NCBI GenBank assembly: GCA_036346275.1
Contig: CM070719.1
Location: 17,215,185-17,279,184, forward strand
Direction: 5' to 3'
Length of the DNA: 64,000 bases
Source: Otatea glauca
Taxonomy: Eukaryota; Streptophyta; Magnoliopsida; Poales; Poaceae
The translations under genes were made by a program, and so were the position numbers. Below, one piece after another: positions 22,772-35,200 of the stretch (position 1 is the first letter of the stretch; each line of letters starts with the position of its first letter). The notes beneath the pieces are model-generated. The model had not been told where the DNA came from. It saw only the letters and a list, made by a program, of their open reading frames with translations, and did no database searches.

Positions 22772-25700
22772 TGTCGGGACCCGAATCTGCAAATCCGGAC
22801 CCTCTGTGTATTTTGTGCTAGTCCAGGATCACGCTAGCACACACAGTCTTTACAGGGTTGCACATCACAGACATTCGCAGCGATATAAGAATAAATAGTG
22901 CAAACATGTATATAAACCGAGTTGTACGACCTTATGGTCTCCTTACATAAAAACAGCCACGCAGGGCTTACAGTATTTAGAGTAAAAGAAATAACAGCGG
23001 AACATAAATAAATATCGTGGAAGCCTCCATCTCTCCACAGGCATCCGACTGGGCTTGCCCCCTAGTTGCTCGGGTCCTCAATGTACTCCTCCACCCAGGC
23101 TGGTGTAGACTCCTCCACTGATGTTGGGGTTGATAAGCAAGGTGGGATGAGTACACAAGGCACTCAACAAGTAATGCATGAATCGGCACTAGTACTATAT
23201 GCAAAGCTTATTCCAAAGGATTGGCTTAAATGGTTCTCTTGCATCAAACAATATTTTTAAACCAAGATCTTATTTAGTTTAAAGCGTGGAACAGCTTATA
23301 AGTAATACTATTTTCTTCAAATGGTTTTTCTTGAAGATTCTCGACACACAAATTTAATTCATTTTCAATACGGCACACACCACCCTTTCCACGTTTTGTT
23401 TATGAAGATCTACCCCTTGATCAGTAATCCCGAGCAATGCTCAATCTGTGAGCACGGCTATTCAATAGTTTTGACACTCTGCAGAGGTTGTACACTTTAC
23501 CCACAAGATCTGACCACTCACCACACAGTGATTGTCCGTAACAAAGCTTTTCAGAACCTCTACCTTAACCAAAGAACCTCTCGGCATTACCCTCACTATC
23601 ACTTCCCTCACAGAGCCAAGTATAGGACAGGTCAATCACCGTTGAATGGGCACTAAGCCGTAGCAGCAGTGCGCTCCCCCGCAGATACACCCCGTGCCTT
23701 TGTCACCCCGAGGTATCGGAGGAAAGATATCGAACCCTAATCAACTAGGTCTGTCCCATATCGGACATGTGGTTGCACGGTGACTCGGATCAAAGGCTTG
23801 CAAGGTGAAGTCCTTAATCCCGCCAAGGCAAGACTTCCAACACTCAATAGTGGCACACGCCCATTGTGGCACACAAACTCACAACACTCATCAACCCAAT
23901 GCCACACAGCCCACTGTCTACACACCTCTTGCCACTTGCCCCAGTCTAAATCATTTCCCACCCAGTTGATTATTGTGCAACACATGCCAGCAATAACTCC
24001 ACATCGGTATGGAACCACACAGGTCTCCATACTTCAATCTCATCATATGGCAACATCACACCACTTTCAAAATACATTCAATATTCCATTAGTCAATATT
24101 GTAGCATTTTTCTGAAAGATCATTCATGACCCGTTGCAAGGCTAAGCATCTACTCACGGTCTAGCCTCCCGTGTTGGCATCATATTATTATCTAACCAGT
24201 ACAAACAAACTTAGGGTGACAATGATTTAGGGCATACAATTAATAATTTCAAGGTGGCATAACAGAATGGGTTGATTAACTACGTTATCCCAATTTAAAT
24301 TAGCTTCATTTTAAATAAATAAGCATGCATAATTTCAAAGCATAAATTACATTTTAAAAAGCTAGGATCAAAATGATAAAAGCATCACTTGCCTTCAAAG
24401 AGTTGATGGTCGTGTTCCGAAGCTTGGTCTTGAGCGACGAAATCTTCCTCGAAACTTTCTGGCAAATTTGCGTCTACGAGTATAAATAAAATATGCAATA
24501 AATAGCTAATACAGAGGACTATACGACCTCAAAAATTGAAATAAAATTCATCATTAAATATATCACATTTTTATGAATTTTTAGAAATATGAATCACCCA
24601 AATCCGAGTTAAAAATGCAAAAGTTATAGTCATTTGAAGTTTGAATAAAATCTGAAAATACAGAAATTAAGAAATCCGATTTTTCCAAATTATTTTTACA
24701 CTGAAAATTCGTGTTTATGACGTGAGCATCGCATCATGATGACGTCAGCACAGAAATGAATTTCGGTCGAAATATTTTTATATATAAAAAATATTTATGA
24801 CGTCAGCATGACACGTGGCAGCCTCTGGTGCCGCCACGTCGCCTCGGTCTATGGGCTTGGTTCACGGCTCGGCTCTGGTCTACCGTGGACTTGGTTCACC
24901 AAAACAGCGCATCCACGCAGCAAGATCCGAGCCGTTCGTTGAATCAACGGCGATTTCCTCACGCGCGCGGCGCGCCGAGATCGAGATCGCGACGCGCACG
25001 CGTCGCGCATCCGGCGGTCAGCCACGCATCCAACGCAGCGACGCCTCGGACTCCACGCCTCCACGCATCGCACATCCAACGGCGCACCCGAAATTAACGG
25101 CCGGATCACGCGCACGTTCGGCGTCTCGGTTCTGCGGCCACATGGCAGGATCGCAACGGTGCGCTCGAAACCGACGGCTGGATCTGGTCTCTGCCCCGGT
25201 CAAATCGACCACGCGTCAGCACGCGATTCGGCAAAGGCGCGGTGCAAACACCGCCGCACGTTCAAATCTGAACGGCGCGGATTCTTAAGGCAAAACTAGA
25301 TCTAATCTCCACCGTTGAGATATAATCCAACGGAGCATGGTATCCGAGTTGTTTACTGTGCATGGCGCAACCTGGCTCAATCCTACGCGTTCACTAACGA
25401 TCCAACGGCTAAGACAAAAACATAGCGCAGAAAATAGATCTAATCCAAGCCGTTCATTCTAGATCTAACGATCAAGATTCAACTAACGTGTAAACCTAAG
25501 AGTTAATCCAGACCGTCCATAAGCGATCTAACGACTCGAGATCTAATCTAGGTGAAAGCAGAGAAGGCGGCGTGGGCGTCATCGGAAGCGTGCGATCGCG
25601 GATCGAGCGGTCGGCGAGGTTGGCGAGGTCGGCGGCGGCAGCAGAAAGAGAAGGTCGCCGAGTGGGGAAGATGGCGCGACCAACGGCGCTACGGGGCTTC

Positions 25701-26477
25701 TCCGGCGAGAAGGGTGGTCCACTCGATGCGGCTTGCTTCGGTGAACTTCGGGGCGAGGTCGAACACGCGGGGCGGCTCGGACGGCAGCGGGAGGAAGCAA
25801 AAACAACAGCGGCGAGGGAAAGCAACTACGACGAGCAACAGCGGGCGCTAGAGGTGGTCTCGGCGTGCGTGCAAGGAGTCAAAAGACGCGACGTTGAGCC
25901 CTCTGCAGAACGCACTCACCAAGATGGCTTAAAGGGTCTCGACGTGCGCGAAACTGTCGGCGGAAATCATAGCCATCAAAGCCCACGCCTCTCCGGTGAT
26001 CTCGCGGGGACGAAGCGACGTGGCCCTATCCCAGCCGTTTGTGCGGTGATGATCCGAAGGCGCACGCGCGAGGGCGACGTGGCACACTCGCAGGCGTTCG
26101 ATCAGGATCGGACGGCTCGGGCTGGGCGGTGTTAGGGTTTACGCGGTGACCTGGGCCGGTCTAAGCACAGTGCTGGGCTGGCCCAGTACTATTCATCTAA
26201 TTTTTAAATTATTTCTTATTAAAAACAAATCTAAAAATTTAATTAAATCATTTGGGGCTTTTAAAATAGTAGAAAAATTCCAGAAAATAATTTGAGCTAT
26301 TTGGGACTCAATTAAAATATTTTCAATAAAACTTTGCAAAATCTTTTCCATTATTTAATTGTTTTCAAGGAAGGCCATATTTGAATAAATCCAAATAAAT
26401 CTCAATAAATTCCCAAAAATTCTCAAAAAACAAAAATACTCCAAAATTTAAATTAGAACAAAATTTAGGGTGTTACA
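22772..26477 (-). repeat. 3' LTR of element F
   Basis: A 3706-bp LTR from tgtcgggacccg to gggtgttaca. It carries one perfect tgacgtca copy near 24741, another near 24799, a mutated one near 24718, and an acacgtgg word near 24810. The GC-rich part (24815-26140) gives long open frames on both strands that change frame between the two LTRs. Compared with the other LTR it retains about 110 bp near 26160-26270. Confidence 0.95.
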
Positions 26478-26491
26478 AACCTCCCCCCTTA
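26478..26491 (-). other. Polypurine tract of element F
   Basis: The plus strand aacctcccccctta abuts the LTR end and is identical to the tract in A. Confidence 0.85.
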
Positions 26492-26522
26492 ACAGAATCT
26501 TATCCCCGATATTCAGGACTGT

Positions 26523-27086
26523 CTACAGAAATAGGTTAGGAAACTCCTTCTTCAGATCTCCTTCACGTTCCCACGTGGCTTCACTTTCCGAATGGTTGCT
26601 CCACTGAACTCTGCAGAAACGCGTTGACTTGTTCCTTGTCTCTCTGTCCATTATGTCCAGAATCTTCATCGGATGTTCTTTGTAAGTCAGATCTTCTTGC
26701 AGCTCGATTGCCTCTAACGGTGTTTGCTCTTCCGGTACTCGAAGACACTTCTTCAGCTGTGATACATGAAATACATCATGCACTCCTGCCAAAGACTGCG
26801 GTAACTCCAACTGATATGAAGCTTCACCTCTGCGGCTCAAGATCTTGAACGGCCCAACATATCTGGGTGCGAGCTTCCTTTTTGCGTGGAACCTTCTGAC
26901 TCCTTTGAGAGGTGTGACTCTAAGATACACAAAATCTTCGGGTTCAAAGCTCAATTCCCTGCGACGGTTGTCGGCATAACTCTTCTGCCTTGATTGAGCA
27001 ATCTTGATCTTTCCACGATCGAGCGATCTGTTCTTACGCCTTTTGAAGAATGTCTGGTCCAAAAACATGTCGTTCGCCTGTCTCAT
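26523..27086 (-). pseudogene. Element F integrase C-terminal domain and chromodomain
   Basis: A 187-residue open frame on the minus strand. After a basic segment it has YADNRRRELSFEPEDFVYL and LAPRYVGPFKILSR, the GPF/Y module that follows the catalytic core, then VFHVSQLKKC. It ends with a chromodomain-like stretch ILDIMDRETRNKSTRF...VQWSNHSESEATWE. This domain is characteristic of chromoviruses and is thought to bind modified histones. It is offset from the core frame at 27034-27993 by a frame change near 27050. Confidence 0.88.
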
Positions 27087-27993
27087 TCCAATTCAATGGT
27101 GTTCGACAAGATCGACCATACAGAGCTTCAAATGGAGACATCTGTAAACTCGCCTGATAACTTTTGTTGTAACTGAACTCAGCATAAGGTAAACACTTGT
27201 CCCATGAAGTAGAATATGCTAAGGCACAAGCTCTTAGCATATCTTCCAATATTTGGTTAACCCTCTCAGTTTGACCATCTGTCTGCGGATGGTAGGCTGT
27301 ACTGAAGTTCAAACGAGTCCCCATTGCCTCATGTAGCTTACCCCAAAATCTGGAGGTAAATTGGGTACCTCTGTCCGACACTATCTTCTTCGGTACTCCA
27401 TGCAAACAGACAATTCTTGCCATATAAAGTTCTGCCAACCGGTCTCTCGAATAAGTGGTCTTTACCGGTATGAAATGTGCCACTTTGGTTAAACGATCTA
27501 CTATGACCCATATGGAATCATATCCACCTTGGGTTCTGGGCAACCCGGTTATGAAATCCATACCAATTTCTTCCCATTTCCATTCAGGTATCTTTAGGGG
27601 TTGTAATAGTCCTGCGGGTCTCTGATGCATAGCTTTGACTCTTTGGCATATGTCACATAATGCAAAATATTCGACGACTTCTCGTTTCATGCTTGACCAC
27701 CAAAATCTTTCCTTTAAATCTTGATACATTTTCGCACTTCCTGGATGAATTGAGTACTTGGAGTCATGGGCCTCCTCCAAAATTAGCTGCTTCAACTCCT
27801 TTTTGTTTGGCACACAAATGCGTCCTCTAAACCACATAGTATTCTTCTCATCCAGTTTGAAATCCTTTGCCTTGCTTGCATCCATCTTGTCCTTAATTCT
27901 CTTGATTTTGTCGTCGTTTTTCTGCCCTTCCCTGATCTGATCTTCCAGGGTAGGTTTTACTTCCAAGGTTGCTACAAATCCTTCTGGTACCAT
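27034..27993 (-). pseudogene. Element F integrase core
   Basis: About 320 residues. The N-terminal zinc region is HPGSAKMYQDLKERFWW and CDICQRVKAMHQRPAGLLQ, a complete HHCC set. The catalytic core shows GMDFITGLPRTQGGYDSI, IVSDRGTQFTSRFW and YHPQTDGQTERVNQILEDML, giving the D,D,E residues in proper order and spacing. It would catalyse strand transfer of the element cDNA. As a stand-alone segment it looks intact, but it is out of frame with its neighbours on both sides. Confidence 0.9.
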
Positions 27994-28039
27994 TTCCGTT
28001 TTAATTTAAAATCCTTACACAATCTGCTGACTTGCTTCC

Positions 28040-29549
28040 AACATGTTTACACTTTGTGGTTCTTTCTGCTCAAGGCGTCTGCCACCACGTTGGCTTTACC
28101 AGGATGGTAGTGAATTCCCACGTTATAATCCTTGATTAACTCTAACTATCTTCTTTGCCTCATATTTAGGTCAGCTTGCGTGAAGATATACTTAAGACTT
28201 TTATGATCAGTATACACTTCACATCTATTTCCGATGAGATGATGACGCCATATTTTTAGGGCATGCACTACGGCAGCTAATTCCAAATCATGAGTCGGAT
28301 AGTTCTCTTCATGTGGTCTCAATTGCCACGATGCATAGGCAATTACCTTCCTGTTCTGCATCAACACGCATCCCAACCCCTGACGCGATGCATCACAATA
28401 GATGTCGAAGCCTTGATGAACGTCAAGTAAAACTAAAACAGGTGCCGATGTTAATCTTTTCTTCAACTCCTGAAAACTCTTCTCACACTCCGGTGTCCAT
28501 AAGAATTTCTTTTCCTTTTTCAACAATTGCGTAAGAGGTCTTGCAATCGTAGAGAATCCTTCGATGAATCGACGGTAATATCCCGCCATTCTAAGGAAAC
28601 TACGGATTTGGGTTACCGTCTTCGGTTGCTCCCAATGCAAAACCGTTTCCACTTTCTTTGGATCTACCGCAACTCCTTCTACTGTCATTATGTGTCCAAG
28701 AAATTCAACCTTATTCTTCCGTAAGTCACATTTACTAAATTTTGCAAACAAGCTGTTGTTCCTCAATTTCTCAAGGACTAGCCTCAAATGTTCTACGTGC
28801 TCTTCTCTTGTCTTGGAATAGACAAGAATATCATCTATGAACACGACAACGAACTTATCCAAATATTCCATAAAACCTTATTCATTAAGTTCATGAAATA
28901 TCTTTGGTGCATTTGTCAAGCCAAAAGGCATCACTTTGTAAACTCATAGTGTCCATATCTTGACGAAAATGCAGTCTTCGGAATATCATCTGATCGGATC
29001 TTCAATTGATGGTATCCTGATCGGAGATCAATTTTAGAAGACTCTGCTCCCATAATCGATCAAAAGATCGTCGATCCTGGGTAGCGGATATTTATTCTTT
29101 ATCGTCACATCATTAAGTGCACGATAGTCTATACACATCTTAAAACTCCCGTCCTTCTTCTTGACGAACAAGACAGGTGCTCCACATGGCGATGAACTAG
29201 GTCTTATAAATCCTTTTTCTAGCAGCTCTTCAATCTGCTTCTTCATTTCCACCAATTCCTCTGTGGACATCCTGTAAGGTCTCTTAGCTATTGGAGCTGT
29301 CCCTGGAACAAGCTCTATCACGAACTCGATATCTCTATCTGGCGGCATTCTGGGTAAATCCTCTAGGAAAACATCCGGATATTCATTGACTATGGAAACT
29401 TCCTCCAAGCTGTCAATCTTCATGCTGTTGACCATTAATTGTCCATCTCGTACTGATTTTGCTTCAAATTCAATCTTCTTTCCATCCGGGCTCTCGACCG
29501 ATATGACTCTTTTCCGCATCCAAAGATCGCCTTGTGTTTGGTTAACCAA
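28040..29549 (-). pseudogene. Element F reverse transcriptase and RNase H
   Basis: The first part (29034-29549) runs from VNEYPDVFLEDLPRMPPDRD through PIAKRPYRMSTEELVEMK to CIDYRALNDVTIKNKYPLP, the fingers of a gypsy polymerase. A break of about 160 bp in another frame follows. The second part (28146-28871) starts EYLDKFVVVFIDDILVYS with both catalytic aspartates, passes LGHIMTVEGVAVDPKKV, and continues into RNase H with FDIYCDASRQGLGCVL, HDLELAAVVHALKIWRHHL and YTDHKSLKYIF. A stop follows ADLNMRQRR. The last RNase H residues are in another frame to about 28040. Confidence 0.9.
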
Positions 29550-29639
29550 TCCATTCCCGTGATAACATCCGGGGTTTGGGTATTAAGGGCGATTAAGTTA
29601 GCTAGAACTCAACTCCATTAATTATTAGTCTTACCTAGA

Positions 29640-30969
29640 ACATCCTACTTTAGATCGGAGTTCGATCCGAGGATTGAACTATAAGCACACATTTAAGATT
29701 CACTATATCCAAATCACTTTGAACAGCAAAATCTCGGAAATAAAAGAATGCGAAGCTCGGAATCGAATAAAGCGATGGCTGGTAATCGAGTTTCCTAGGA
29801 ACTTACCCGATACAACGTCAGTGGCATTACGGACTTCATCCGTTGTAATGTGGTTGACACGGCCTCGTGCGATTCCTTGGGATGGAGTTGTCGTTGATGC
29901 CCCGCGATTCACGATTAGTGCGGAGTCCTTGCCGATGTGTTCCCGAGTTAAAGCGGACCGGGGTGACACCTCCCTTCTTAGGGCAGTTATTGGCAAAATG
30001 CCCAAGTTCATTGCAGTGATAGCAACGTCTTCCCGCTGCACGAGTTTCCTCGATGCTGTGCCCTTTATTACGGTGAGTCTCAGCATTCGACCCATCGGGC
30101 GATTTGCCGGCAGTGGTGCCCTATCATTGCCTCTGGGCTGGTACCGGATGAATTGTTGGGGTGCCGTCCTATACCTCTACTGACCTTGACGACCTCCTTG
30201 TTGAGCCATTCTGCTCTTTCTGTTGTCATCCAACTCTCGGCGCTTGTCCTCCAAGATAAGAGCTTTGTTAACTAGCTCTTGGAAGTCAGGGAATGTGTGG
30301 ATGATCGGCCCCACTGCAACCTCGCATTCAATCCCTTCATGAAGCGGGATTATGCGGCCTTATCCGTAGCCACGTCCTCCGGTGCGTAGCGTGCGGTTAT
30401 GTGAACTTATTCGTGTCGCCACCGATCGCCGCCCGCTTGAGCTCAAAATTCCTCCTTTTTAAGATCCATGATACCCTCGGGTACATGGTATCGCGGAAGG
30501 TCGAGGTGAATTCCTCCCACGTGATACTCTGTGGGTCCTCATGAGCCGCGCAGTTTTCCCACCATTCTGCGGCAGTTCCTTCGAGTTGATGAGAGGCATA
30601 GAGTACCCTCTCATGTCCCATACACTGGGTAATGTGCAGCTTCCTTCCGATTGTCCTTAGCCAATCGTCCGCCTCAAGTGGATTGGCGTTTCCTGAGAAG
30701 GTAGGTGGACGAGTTCGCATAAACTCAGAGAACCTTGAGTAGGGGTGTGGTCCATGGTTACCCCCAGGTTGAACATTCGCAGCAGCTTGATTGGATATCT
30801 GCTGCATGGTCTGAACCATCGTGTTCATGAGTTGAGTCTGGGCAGTCAGGAAGGCTCCTGTGTTACGCATATCGACTTGCGGCGGTTGAGGGATTGGTTC
30901 CTCATTCTGGTTGTCAGCCTGATTAGCTTCGCTTCAGCTGGCTCCAACATTTCGACGAGTCCTCACCAT
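29640..30969 (-). pseudogene. Element F gag and protease
   Basis: Gag starts at the ATG at 30969, next to an AG, as in A. Codon 12 is TGA. The conserved core is at 30397-30870 (TRPPTFSGNANPLEADDWL, ERVLYASHQLEGTAAEWWE, ITWEEFTSTFRDTMYP). After frame changes a single zinc knuckle CYHCNELGHFANNCP lies near 30000-30040. The protease active site near 29755-29770 should read FDSGASHSFIS, but one G is missing, so the aspartate and the ASHSFIS segment are in different frames. Confidence 0.85.
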
Positions 30970-31257
30970 CTGTTGCAAACTTCCAAGGTTAAGAAAAGAA
31001 GAAAGCATAGACAAGTAAAAGAACTTATGTGGGGGAAACAGGTGTAACCTAAATTATTTAGCCACTTTATTGATATAATATAAAGTAGTATAGTTGCTCA
31101 CAAGTGCCTAAGGGCAATGCAACACATACGAGACACTCACAACCAAAAGCAAGTAAGCAAACATAGGACTCTATGACGACTCACACCTAATGGTGACCCT
31201 GAAGCAAAAGACGCGACTCAACATTCGAGTCCCGACACTATACTCTACTAGACTCGA

Positions 31258-31941
31258 TCACTCATCGAGCCAACCCGGCCGCTTCCCGGAGCATACACCG
31301 ATGGGTGCTCGGCATCGGCGGCCCGTCTGATGACCTCTCTGCGGTGGTGCAAATGACCCCATCGACTCTGCTGGTCCCAGGGCTGCCTGCTCCTGCACTG
31401 GTGCCTCCTGCTCTGGCTCTTCCGGATCTGGATCGTGTAACTCCAGGACTGGCTCAGGCTCGGGTCCATACAAAGCCATCTCCAACTCCTGGATCTTCTG
31501 CATGGAGTGAGCTAAGCCCTCCCGCAGTTGGATCCTCGCCTCTGTGACCTCGTCGCGGGTCCTCTGCAGCTCCTGGACTGTCTCGTCCAAGGCGTCCTCC
31601 TGGGCGATGACATACCTCGCCAAGTGGGTGATCGTGGCATCCTCCTCCACGAGCTCCATCCTGTCAAAACGATTGTCTCGACGCGGATGGTGACGAAAGA
31701 CAGTGCCCTCCAACTCTGTGGAGTAAGTGCGGGCAATCTGCCGCATCGCCTGACGTGCTGTCTCCTGAATCCCGGCCTCAAAAGAAGACCTCCTGACCAT
31801 AATGTAGATAGGACGGCTCGCCCTCGTCCTCTCCCGAGCATACACTGTGACCTTGACATCCCAGGTGATGTCAAGTCCAGCCCGTACCACCGTAGTCCCT
31901 CGATAAAGTGGTCTGTCAAAACATCCGAGCAACTGCATCAT
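31258..31941 (-). CDS. Extra open reading frame upstream of gag in element F
   Basis: A 227-residue open frame on the coding strand of F, starting at the ATG at 31941, about 240 bases after the primer site, and ending 288 bases before the gag ATG. It starts MMQLLGCFDRPLYRGTTV. The middle is predicted coiled coil (residues about 105-155, DETVQELQRTRDEVTEARI). An acidic Pro/Glu-rich tail follows (PEPEPVLELHDPDPEEPEQE). I recognise no domain. It is uninterrupted while gag and pol are broken, which is notable, but age and chance could explain that. A similar short fragment may survive in A at 7838-8068. Function unknown. Confidence 0.55.
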   Translation of the reverse strand: MMQLLGCFDRPLYRGTTVVRAGLDITWDVKVTVYARERTRASRPIYIMVRRSSFEAGIQETARQAMRQIARTYSTELEGTVFRHHPRRDNRFDRMELVEEDATITHLARYVIAQEDALDETVQELQRTRDEVTEARIQLREGLAHSMQKIQELEMALYGPEPEPVLELHDPDPEEPEQEAPVQEQAALGPAESMGSFAPPQRGHQTGRRCRAPIGVCSGKRPGWLDE

Positions 31942-32184
31942 ACGCTATAACTCCACGACGATCCTCCGTCGCGCCTCCGTAGGTGTGGATCATCCTCATC
32001 GCCAAAAAAACCTTGTTTAAATTAAGCAGAAAATAATCATAAAAATTGAAGATAGGTATGAAACAAGGGAGAAGAGATAAGTCAAGATTTCATTTATATT
32101 CTTGCTCAAGTTGATTAGGTTTTTAGAAAATAGTTTTACCCTCCTAGGTACAACCAAACTAGGGTCAAGAAAAACAGTCAACCT

Positions 32185-32196
32185 GCTCTGATACCA
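32185..32196 (-). other. Primer binding site of element F (initiator tRNA-Met)
   Basis: The plus strand gctctgatacca reads TGGTATCAGAGC on the minus strand, 4 bases from the LTR at 32201. Confidence 0.93.
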
Positions 32197-32200
32197 CCTC

Positions 32201-35200
32201 TGTCGAGACCCGAATCTGCAAATCCGGACCCTCTGTGTATTCTGTGCTAGTCCAGGATCACGCTAGCACACACAGTCTTCTGAGGTTGCACATCACGGAC
32301 ATTCGCGATATAAGAATAAATAGTGCAAACATGTATATAAACCGAGTTGTGCGACCTTATGGTCTCCTTACATAAAAACAACCACGCAGAACTTACGATT
32401 CAGAGTAAAAGAAATAACAATGAACATAAATAAATATCGTGGAAGCCTCCATCTCTCCACGAGCATCCGTGGGCTTGCCCCTAGTTGCTCGGGTCCTCAA
32501 TGTACTCCTCCTCCTAGGTCGGTGTAGACTCCTCCACCGATGTTGGGGTTGATAAGCAAGGTGGGATGAGTACACAAGGCACTCAACAAGTAATGCATGA
32601 ATGCGGCACTAGTACTATATGCAAAGCTTATTCCAAAGGATTGGCTTAAATGGTTCTCTTGCATCAAACAACATTTTTAAACCAAGATCTTATTTAGTTT
32701 AAAGCGATTGGAACAGATTATAAGTAATACTATTTTCTTGAAATGGTTTTTCTCCGAAGATTCTCGGCACCACACCTTAATAGTTCATTTTCAATCTTGC
32801 ACACACCACCCTTTCCACGTTTTGTTTATGAAGATCTACCCTTGATCAGAATCCCGAGCAATGCTCAATACCGTGAGCACGGCTATTCGAATAGTTTTGA
32901 CACTCTGCGAGAGGTTGTACACTTTACCCACAAGATCTGACCACTCACCACACAGGTGATTGTCCGTAACAAAGCTTTTCAGAACCTCTACCTTAACCAA
33001 AGAACCTCTCGGCATTACCCTCACTATCACTTCCTAACACAGGCCAAGTATAGGACAGTCAATCACCGTTGAATGGGCACTAAGCCGTAGCACAGTGCGC
33101 TCCCGCACAGATACACCCCGTGCCTTTGTCACCCCGAGGTATCGGAGGAAAGATATCGAAACCCTAATCAACTAGGTCTGTCCCATATCAGACATGTGGT
33201 TGCACGGGTGACTCAGATCAAAGGCTTGCAAGGTGAAGTCCTTAACTGACCAAGGCAAGACTTCCAACACTCAACAGTGGCACACAGCCCATTGTGGCAT
33301 ACAAACTCACAACACTCATCAACCCAATGCCACACAGGCCCACTAGGCACACAGCCTCTTGCCACTTGCCCCAGTCTAAATCATTTATCACCCAGTTGAT
33401 TATTGTGCAACACATGCCAGCAATAACTCCACATCGGTATGGAACCACACAGGTCTCCATACTTCAATCTCATCATGTGGCAACATCACACCACTTTCAA
33501 AATATATTCAATATTCCATTAGTCAATATTGTAGCATTTTTCTAAAGATCATTCATGACCCGTTGCAAGGCTAAGCATCTACTCACGGTCTAGCCTCCCG
33601 TGTTGGCATCATATTATTATCCAACCAGTACAAACAAACTTAGGGTGACAATGATTTAGGGCATACAATTAATAATTTCAAGGTGGCATAACAGAATGGG
33701 TTGATTAACTACGTTATCCCAATTTAAATTAGCTTCATTTTAAATAAATAAGCATGCATAATTTCAAAGCATAAATTACATTTTAAAAAGCTGGGATCAA
33801 AATGATCAAAGCATCACTTGGCTTTAAAGAGTGGCTGGTCGTGTTCCGAAGCTTGGTCTTGAGCGACGAAATCTTCCTCGAAACTTTCCAGCAAATTTGC
33901 GTCTACGCGTATAAACAAAATATGCAATAAATAGCTAATACAGAGGACTATATGACCTCAAAAATTCAAATAAAATTCATCATTGAACAGATCACATTTT
34001 TATGAATTTTTAGAAATTTGAATCACCCAAATCCGAGTTAAAATGCAAAAGTTATAGTCATTTGAAGTTTGAATAAAATCTGAAAATACAGAAATTAGAA
34101 ATCCGATTTTTCCAAATTATTTTTATACTGAAAATTCGCATTTATGACGTCAGCATCGCATCATGATGACGTCAGCACAGAAATGAAGTTTGGCCAAAAT
34201 ATTTTTATATATAAAAAATATTTATGACGTCAGCGATGACGTCAGCATGACACATGGCAGCCTCTGGTGCCGCCATGTCGCCTCGGTCTATGGGCTTGGT
34301 TCACGGCTCGGTTCTGGTCTACCGTGGACTTCGTTCAACAAAACAGCGCATCCACGAGGCAAGATCTGAGCCGTTCGTTGAATCAACGGCCAGATTTCCT
34401 CACGCGCACCGCAGCGCACCGAGATGCGTGCGACACGCGTCGCGCATCCAGCGGTTAGCCACACATCCAACGCGGCGACGCCTCGGACTCCACGCCTCCA
34501 CGCGTCGCACATCCAACGGCGCACCCGAAATTAACGGCTGGATCACGCGCACGTTCGGCGGCGTCTCGGTTTACGCGCGGCCACGTGGCAGGATCGCAAC
34601 GGTGCGCTCGAAACCGACGGCTAGATCTGGTCTCTGCCCTGGTCAAATCGACCACGCGTCAACACGCGATTCGGCAAAGGCGCGGCACAAACACCGCCGC
34701 ACGTTCAAATCTGAACGACGCGGATTCTTAAGGCAAAACTGGATCTAATCTCCACCGTTGAGATTTAATCCAACGGAGCATGGTATCCGAGTTGTTTACT
34801 GTGCATGGCGCAACCTAGCTCAATCCTACGCGTTCACTAACGATCCAACGGCTAAGACAAAAAAATAGCGCAGAAAATAGATCTAATCCAAGCCGTTCAC
34901 TCTAGATCTAACGATCAAGATTCAACTAACGTGTAAACCTAAGAGTTAATCCAGATCGTCCATAACTGATCTAACAACTCAGATCTAATCTAGGTGAAAA
35001 CAGAGAAGGCGACGTGGGCGTGCGGAAGCGTGCGATGCGGTCGAGCGGTCGGCGAGGGTTGGCGAGGTCGACGGCGGCGCGAAGAGAAGGTCGCGGAGTG
35101 GGGAAGATGACGCAGCCAACGGCGCTACGGGGCTTCTCCGGCGAGAAGGGGTGGTCCACTCGATGCGGCTTGCTTCGATGAACTCAAGACGGGGTCGGAG

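Noticed and set aside
24815..26135. Long open frames in the GC-rich part of the F LTR, also at 34254-34748
   Set aside because: They run antisense to the element or overlap on both strands, change frame between the two LTRs and show no domain. High GC explains their length.
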